Under the pieces are notes generated by a model that saw nothing but the letters and a program-made list of their open reading frames with translations, made no database searches and was not told the DNA's origin. This document shows, piece by piece, positions 58,917 through 64,000 of a DNA stretch of 64,000 bases. Numbering within the stretch: position 1 is the first letter of the stretch; each line of letters begins with the position of its first letter. The translations under genes and the position numbers were made by a program. Source of the stretch: JBCAXA01 sp038534295 (GTDB taxonomy: Bacteria; Pseudomonadota; Gammaproteobacteria; Steroidobacterales; Woeseiaceae); the NCBI GenBank assembly GCA_038534295.1, contig JBCAXA010000002.1:248001-312000 (forward strand), in the 5' to 3' direction.

Positions 58917-60440
58917 TCAGGCGGCCGACGCCCGACGACGAATCAAGATCTCCTTCCATTCGCTGGGTCCGGTCTGATGCACAGCCGTGCCGTTCGCATC
59001 GACTGCGACGGTTACCGGCATGTCCTCGACGACGAATTCGTGAATCGCTTCCATGCCCAGGTCGGCAAAAGCGATGACGCGCGCCTCGCGGATCGCCTTG
59101 CTGACGAGATAAGCCGCGCCGCCAACCGCCATCAGATAACAGGCTTTGTGGCGAGCGATGGCAGCGACCGTATCAGGGCCGCGTTCGGCTTTGCCGACCA
59201 TGCCGAGCAGGCCGGTCGACGCGAGCATGGTATCGGTGAACTTGTCCATCCGCGTCGCCGTGGTCGGGCCGGCCGGTCCAACGACTTCGTCGCGCACCGC
59301 ATCGACCGGACCGACGTAGTAAATCAGTCGATTGTTGAAATCGACCCCTGGGGGTAGCGGCTCGCCACTGTCGATGAGTTCGGCCAGACGCTTATGGGCG
59401 GCGTCGCGGCCGGTCAGCATGCGGCCGTTGAGCAACAAAGTTTCCCCGGGCTGCCAGGTGGCCACCTCATCGCGTGTGAGCGAATCCAGATTCACGCGCC
59501 GCGCCGATGGTCCGACTTCGAAACTAACGTTGGGCCAATCGTCGAGTCGCGGCGGGGTCTGCAAGGCCGGCCCGTCACCGGTCAACTCAAAATGCGTGTG
59601 CCGTGTGGCAGCGCAATTCGGAATCATCGCGACGGGTTTGTTCGCCGCGTGTGTCGGGCAATCCAGGACTTTGATATCGAGTACCGTGGTCAGGCCGCCT
59701 AGGCCTTGAGCGCCGATCCCGAGTGCGTTGACCTTGTCGAAAATCTCGAGCCGCAATTCTTCGAGGCGATTGCGCGGGCCGCGGGCGATGAGTTCTTGAA
59801 TGTCGACCGGTTCCATCAACGACTTTTTGGCAAGCTGCATCGCTTTCTCGGCCGTGCCGCCGATACCGATACCGAGCATGCCGGGTGGACACCAGCCAGC
59901 GCCCATCGTCGGCACCATCTTCAACACCCAATCGACGATGCTGTCCGACGGGTTGAGCATCGCAAATTTGGATTTCGCCTCCGAGCCGCCGCCCTTTGCG
60001 GCGACTTCGACATGCACGGTATTGCCGGCGACCAGGCGGGTGTGAACGACGGCCGGCGTATTGTCGCCAGTGTTTTTGCGAGCACCGTCAGGGTCGGCAA
60101 GTATCGAGGCCCGCAGCGGGTTGTCCGGATTTAGGTAGGCCGCGCGGACACCGTCGTTGACGATGTCCTCGAGCGCGCGATCGGTGTCCCATTGCACCTG
60201 CATGCCGACGTCGACGAACACCGTGACAATCCCGGTATCTTGGCAGATTGGCCGGTGTCCCTCAGCGCACAAACGCGAGTTGGCGAGAATTTGCGCCATC
60301 GCGGCTTTAGCGGCAGGCGCTTCTTCGCGCTGCCAGGCGTCGTGAACGGCGCCAATGAAATCGAGCGGGTGATAGTAGGAAATAAACTGCAGCGCGTCGC
60401 TGACGCTGTCGATGAGGTCCTGTTGCCGTATCAATGTCAT
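58917..60440 (-). CDS. Class I fumarate hydratase
   Basis: 507 residues, the length of iron-sulfur fumarases (FumA/FumB). N-terminal tartrate/fumarate domain with GHRPICQDTGIVTVFVDVG carrying a cluster Cys, GIGGTAEKAMQLAKKSL, then the smaller C-terminal domain with GLLGMVGKAERGPDTVAAI. The oxygen-sensitive [4Fe-4S] cluster hydrates fumarate to malate in the TCA cycle. Divergent from the formaldehyde dehydrogenase gene; no partner on its strand. Confidence 0.93.
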   Translation of the reverse strand: MTLIRQQDLIDSVSDALQFISYYHPLDFIGAVHDAWQREEAPAAKAAMAQILANSRLCAEGHRPICQDTGIVTVFVDVGMQVQWDTDRALEDIVNDGVRAAYLNPDNPLRASILADPDGARKNTGDNTPAVVHTRLVAGNTVHVEVAAKGGGSEAKSKFAMLNPSDSIVDWVLKMVPTMGAGWCPPGMLGIGIGGTAEKAMQLAKKSLMEPVDIQELIARGPRNRLEELRLEIFDKVNALGIGAQGLGGLTTVLDIKVLDCPTHAANKPVAMIPNCAATRHTHFELTGDGPALQTPPRLDDWPNVSFEVGPSARRVNLDSLTRDEVATWQPGETLLLNGRMLTGRDAAHKRLAELIDSGEPLPPGVDFNNRLIYYVGPVDAVRDEVVGPAGPTTATRMDKFTDTMLASTGLLGMVGKAERGPDTVAAIARHKACYLMAVGGAAYLVSKAIREARVIAFADLGMEAIHEFVVEDMPVTVAVDANGTAVHQTGPSEWKEILIRRRASAA

Positions 60441-60533
60441 GACCTTGCGGCTCCTTCAGCCCGACTACTCCGCCCTCGGCGTTAGCGGTATTCTAGCGTT
60501 TCAGGGCGATTGAAAATAACAAAGGGGTGAGGA

Positions 60534-61643
60534 ATGGACAGCCAAGCAGCCGTGGCCATTGCGGCCGGGAAACCGCTCGAGATTCATACCGTTGACGTTG
60601 CCGGCCCGGCCGCCGGTGAGGTGCTGGTCGAGATCAAAGCAACCGGCGTTTGCCACACCGATGCCTTCACGCTGTCTGGCGACGATCCCGAGGGCTTGTT
60701 CCCAGCGATATTGGGTCACGAAGGTGCCGGAATCGTGCGCGAGGTGGGCGAGGGCGTGCGTTCGGTCAAGCCCGGTGATCATGTGATACCGCTGTACACC
60801 GCCGAATGCCGCGAGTGCGACTATTGCCTGCACCCAAAGACCAACTTGTGCCAGGCGGTGCGTGCCACGCAAGGCCAGGGTCTGATGCCCGACGGCACCA
60901 GTCGTTTTCGCTTAGGCGACGACACGCTGTTCCACTACATGGGCTGCTCGACGTTTTCCAACTACACCGTGTTGCCGGAAATCTCAGTCGCCAAGATTCG
61001 TGAAGATGCACCGTTTGACAAGGTGTGCTACATCGGCTGCGGTGTTACCACTGGCGTCGGTGCGGTCGTGTTCGAGGCCAAAGTCGAACCTGGCTCTCGC
61101 GTAGTCGTGTTTGGGCTCGGCGGAATTGGCTTGAATGTCATTCAAGGCGCACAGTTGGTCGGTGCGGATCAAATCGTGGGCGTGGATTTGAATCCGGCGA
61201 AGGTCGAGCTCGCGCGCCAGTTCGGCATGACCGATTTCATCAATCCGCGCGATACCGACAATGTCGTAGAGGCCATTCTCGACGTCACCGGAGGCGGCGC
61301 GGATTACTCGTTCGAATGCATCGGTAACGTCACCACCATGCGCCAGGCGCTCGAGTGCTGCCACAAAGGCTGGGGCGAGAGTGTCATCATTGGTGTCGCA
61401 GGTGCTGGTCAGGAGATTTCGACTAGGCCCTTTCAACTCGTGACCGGCCGCGTTTGGCGCGGTACGGCGTTCGGCGGTGCCCGCGGGCGCACCGACGTGC
61501 CGAAGATCGTCGATTGGTACATGGACGGCAAGATCAATATCGACGATCTGATCACGCATACCATGCCGCTCAGCGAGATCAACACGGCCTTCGATCTCAT
61601 GCACGCCGGAGAGAGTATCCGCTCGGTGATCTTGTACGACTAG
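60534..61643 (+). CDS. frmA: S-(hydroxymethyl)glutathione dehydrogenase / class III alcohol dehydrogenase
   Basis: 369 residues. Zinc-dependent alcohol dehydrogenase: catalytic zinc ligands in TGVCHTDAFTLSG and GHEGAGIV, structural zinc lobe CRECDYCLHPKTNLC, NAD-binding VVVFGLGGIGLNVIQGAQ. The class III subtype signature HYMGCSTFSNYTVLPEISVA is present. Oxidises the glutathione adduct of formaldehyde and also reduces S-nitrosoglutathione. No S-formylglutathione hydrolase gene is adjacent. 20 bp before the SLC13 transporter. Confidence 0.94.
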   Translation: MDSQAAVAIAAGKPLEIHTVDVAGPAAGEVLVEIKATGVCHTDAFTLSGDDPEGLFPAILGHEGAGIVREVGEGVRSVKPGDHVIPLYTAECRECDYCLHPKTNLCQAVRATQGQGLMPDGTSRFRLGDDTLFHYMGCSTFSNYTVLPEISVAKIREDAPFDKVCYIGCGVTTGVGAVVFEAKVEPGSRVVVFGLGGIGLNVIQGAQLVGADQIVGVDLNPAKVELARQFGMTDFINPRDTDNVVEAILDVTGGGADYSFECIGNVTTMRQALECCHKGWGESVIIGVAGAGQEISTRPFQLVTGRVWRGTAFGGARGRTDVPKIVDWYMDGKINIDDLITHTMPLSEINTAFDLMHAGESIRSVILYD

Positions 61644-61663
61644 CGCGTAGCGTTTTTAACTTC

Positions 61664-63133
61664 GTGAGCATTTCTGCCAGTCGCGTACGCGACGTTGGCC
61701 TTGTCGCGGGTATCGTCGCGGCCGTCGTCGTGCAATTCCTGCCGAGGCCGGACGGACTCTCGCCGGCGGCGTGGCTTACCGTGTCGATGATGGCTGTCAT
61801 GGTGATCTGGTGGGTCACCGAGGCGGTGCCGATTGCAGTGACCGCGTTGCTGCCCTTGGTGATATTGCCGGTCGGCAAAGTCATGCCGATCGCCCAGGCG
61901 GCCGTGCCGTATTCGAGTCCAACCGTGTTGTTGCTGCTCGGCGGCTTCATCATCGCGACGTCGGTCGAGCGCTGGAATCTGCATCGGCGCATTGCGTTGG
62001 GGATCGTTGTTCGAGCGGGTGATCACCCGCAGGCGATCGTTGCCGGCTTCATGGTTGCAGCGGCGTTGCTGTCGATGTGGATCTCAAACACGGCCACGAC
62101 CATTATGCTCGCGCCAATCGCGCTGTCGGTTGCGCGCGCCATTGTCGGTACCGACAAAGTAGCAGCGCCGCTTACGATTTCACTGCTGCTTGGTCTCGCG
62201 TACGCGGCGTCGATCGGCGGTATAGCGACGCCCGTCGGAACACCGACCAATTTGATCGTCATGGCTTATCTCGATAGTGAGCTCGGCATCAACGTAGGCT
62301 TTGCCGATTGGTTGAAACTCGGTGTTCCGGTAGTTGCCGTGATGTTGCCGTTCGCATGGCTAGTCGTTACGCGATGGGCGATTCGTATCAAAGCCAGTGA
62401 GGGCAGCAGCGGGCGCGACATCATTCGTCGCGAACTCGATGCGCTCGGCCCGATCACGGTGCCCGAGCGTCGCGTATTGATCACGTTCCTGTTCATTGCC
62501 GCACTGTGGGTGTTCCGGAAACCGTTGACGGCCATCAACGTCGGCGGCAGTGCGCCGTTTGCGGGTTTAACCGATCACGTCATCGCCATCGCCGGCGCCG
62601 TGGTGTTGTTCCTCATTCCGGCCGGCAAAGATCGCGAGCGTTTACTCGACTGGGAAACGGCCGTGCGTATTCCCTGGGGCGTCGCCTTGCTCTTTGGCGG
62701 CGGTCTCAGTATGGCAGCGGCGATCACCGCAACCGGGCTCGCCGCGTGGCTAGGGACGCAGCTCGGCGGGCTTGCCGCCCTGCCGATCATTGCGCTCATT
62801 GTCGTCTTGGTGCTGTTCGTCATTTTTGCGACCGAGCTCGCCAGCAATGTCGCCACCGCATCAGCGCTGCTGCCAATACTCGGTGCCCTGGCCGTGGCTG
62901 GCGGCGCCGATCCGGTGCTGCTGTCGGTACCGGTGGCAATGGCGGCCAGCTGCGCATTCATGTTGCCCATTGCGACCGGCCCGAATGCCATCGCATTTTC
63001 CACCGGCGAAGTCAGTATCGCGACGATGGCGCGGGTGGGGTTTTTACTCAATCTAATCGGTGTCGTGCTGATCAGCGCGGTGCTGTATGTCATCGGCCCG
63101 ACCGTCGTCGCCACCTTGACCGTCGGCGCCTGA
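61664..63133 (+). CDS. SLC13/DASS family anion:sodium symporter
   Basis: 489 residues from GTG 61664, where homology starts. Divalent anion:Na+ symporter family with about 12 hydrophobic segments and the two re-entrant SNT motifs: MWISNTATTIM and ELASNVATASALLPI, plus GIATPVGTPTNLI. Transports dicarboxylates, sulfate or related anions. Co-transcription with frmA is possible; a dicarboxylate cargo would fit the fumarase nearby but is not shown. Confidence 0.9.
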   Translation: MSISASRVRDVGLVAGIVAAVVVQFLPRPDGLSPAAWLTVSMMAVMVIWWVTEAVPIAVTALLPLVILPVGKVMPIAQAAVPYSSPTVLLLLGGFIIATSVERWNLHRRIALGIVVRAGDHPQAIVAGFMVAAALLSMWISNTATTIMLAPIALSVARAIVGTDKVAAPLTISLLLGLAYAASIGGIATPVGTPTNLIVMAYLDSELGINVGFADWLKLGVPVVAVMLPFAWLVVTRWAIRIKASEGSSGRDIIRRELDALGPITVPERRVLITFLFIAALWVFRKPLTAINVGGSAPFAGLTDHVIAIAGAVVLFLIPAGKDRERLLDWETAVRIPWGVALLFGGGLSMAAAITATGLAAWLGTQLGGLAALPIIALIVVLVLFVIFATELASNVATASALLPILGALAVAGGADPVLLSVPVAMAASCAFMLPIATGPNAIAFSTGEVSIATMARVGFLLNLIGVVLISAVLYVIGPTVVATLTVGA

Positions 63134-63195
63134 CCCGAACCGCACGCGCTGCGCGCGGTCGATTACAGTGTCGGTAGCAGCAATTGGAGTCGGTC

Positions 63196-63993
63196 ATGGC
63201 GAAATCCGTCGGTATTCTTGTGGTAGGCCTTTTGGCCGGCGGTCTCGTGGCCTATGCGGCCCGGTCGCTACCGGAATCGGAAGGCGGTGCGGTTCAGCCT
63301 GCGGCGCAAGAGCTCGAGCGTCTCGCGGCCCGCGTCGCTGAGCTCGAGGCGTTGGTTGCGGAGCTACCCGCCACGACGACAGCGGCAACCGCTGATTCCC
63401 AGCCCGAGGTCGCTCACGCGGAGGTCGACGAGCTCACGCAGCAAGAACTCGCGGCAGCAGCCAACGTGGTGCGCCAGCCGGCGGGACGCCGCACCGCAAC
63501 GGATCGGCGCGCTCGGCAGCGCGAGTTTTTGGCGCGTCGCGGCCTCAACGACGACGAGATCGACGCAATATTTTCCTTCGAGAGCGCTCGTCAGCTGCGC
63601 GAGCTGGATGTCGATTGGGAGCGCAGGCGCGAAGCTTACGTCAATGGTGAACAGGATCGTTCAACAGCGACGTCCTACTTCGACGAACTGCGTGCCGCCG
63701 TCGGCGACGAGACCTTCGAGCGCTACCTCAATGCACAAGGGCTCGGTCTGAACGTTGCGAGCATCATTCCGGGCACTGCCGCGGAGTACGCCGGTTTGCA
63801 GGCCGGCGATGTTGTACAGAACTACAATGGCCAACGAGTCTTCACCGCTGACCAACTCAATGCACTGACCGTCGCCGGAGCGCGCGGCGAGTCGGTGTCG
63901 ATCGATGTCCTGCGTGACGGTCAGACCGTCACAGTAACCATTCCACGCGGGCCCATCGGCATTCAAACCGGTGGCCGGCGACGCGGTCGCTAA
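63196..63993 (+). CDS. PDZ domain membrane-anchored protein
   Basis: 265 residues from ATG 63196 with GGAG at 63186-63189. N-terminal anchor SVGILVVGLLAGGLVAYAA, a Glu/Ala-rich probable coiled coil (LERLAARVAELEALVAEL), a charged middle with RQREFLARRGLNDDEIDAI, and a C-terminal PDZ-like domain (VASIIPGTAAEYAGLQAGDVV) ending in a Gly/Arg tail. No protease domain, so likely a periplasmic adapter. It occupies the last 800 bp of the window; function unknown. Confidence 0.78.
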   Translation: MAKSVGILVVGLLAGGLVAYAARSLPESEGGAVQPAAQELERLAARVAELEALVAELPATTTAATADSQPEVAHAEVDELTQQELAAAANVVRQPAGRRTATDRRARQREFLARRGLNDDEIDAIFSFESARQLRELDVDWERRREAYVNGEQDRSTATSYFDELRAAVGDETFERYLNAQGLGLNVASIIPGTAAEYAGLQAGDVVQNYNGQRVFTADQLNALTVAGARGESVSIDVLRDGQTVTVTIPRGPIGIQTGGRRRGR

Positions 63994-64000
63994 CAAGCAT

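Overview
The window is a GC-rich chromosomal segment, gene-dense and mostly housekeeping, of a gammaproteobacterium, most likely a marine or sediment heterotroph. The inference rests on the lspA / type IV minor-pilin neighbourhood (order known from Pseudomonas), a Tat-exported high-potential iron-sulfur protein, an ExbB-ExbD-ExbD-AgmX type energy-transduction operon, TonB-dependent thiamin uptake and several acyl-CoA degradation clusters. The exact order cannot be fixed from sequence reading alone. No prophage, insertion sequence, integron, CRISPR array or rRNA operon was seen.

Layout. 1-3163: inner-membrane proton-motive-force transducer operon (secreted protein, ExbB/TolQ-like, two ExbD/TolR-like, TonB-like AgmX protein). 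3164-3997: the only long gene-free stretch, filled by seven copies of a hairpin-forming repeat. 4336-9237: tightly overlapping operon of a metallo-hydrolase, VOC protein, HSDL2-like SDR, ACAD10/11-like kinase, a MaoC-fold protein without its catalytic residues and an ATP-grasp protein. 9291-14247: thioesterase-like and YceI proteins, a crotonase, a protein kinase-HDOD fusion and a MipA/OmpV outer-membrane protein. 14333-21276: fatty-acid beta-oxidation block (SDR, TetR regulator with a candidate operator, thiolase, FadB/J-like bifunctional enzyme, enoyl-CoA hydratase, acyl-CoA dehydrogenase).

21379-23850: DUF2164 and DUF3604 proteins. 23963-27773: TPP-riboswitch-controlled thiamin salvage operon (TonB receptor, YkoF-like binding protein, PnuT permease, thiamin kinase-like enzyme), the clearest functional system in the window. 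27891-36784: lipoproteins, GloB-type glyoxalase II, amidohydrolase, histidine phosphatase, HiPIP behind a good Fur box, two glutathione transferases, an amidase, a TerB-like protein and a candidate small RNA. 36950-45591: S9 peptidase, tRNA-Pro, ispB, rplU-rpmA-obgE, rpsT, murJ-ribF-lspA (ileS is missing from its usual place).

45603-53219: type IV pilus minor pilin operon (fimT, fimU, pilV, pilW, pilX, small secreted protein, pilY1, pilE). 53363-63993: Fur/Irr-like regulator, tRNA-Thr, ferredoxin reductase, methylcrotonyl-CoA-type carboxylase beta and alpha subunits, class I fumarase, glutathione-dependent formaldehyde dehydrogenase, an SLC13 transporter and a PDZ protein.

Observations most worth following: the ExbD pair in which one copy has Asn instead of the proton-carrying Asp; the hairpin repeat array; the MaoC pseudo-enzyme inside a possible 4-hydroxyacid operon; the kinase-HDOD fusion with an altered catalytic loop; the riboswitch operon in which the Shine-Dalgarno lies in the aptamer; and the candidate sRNA at 33.7 kb.
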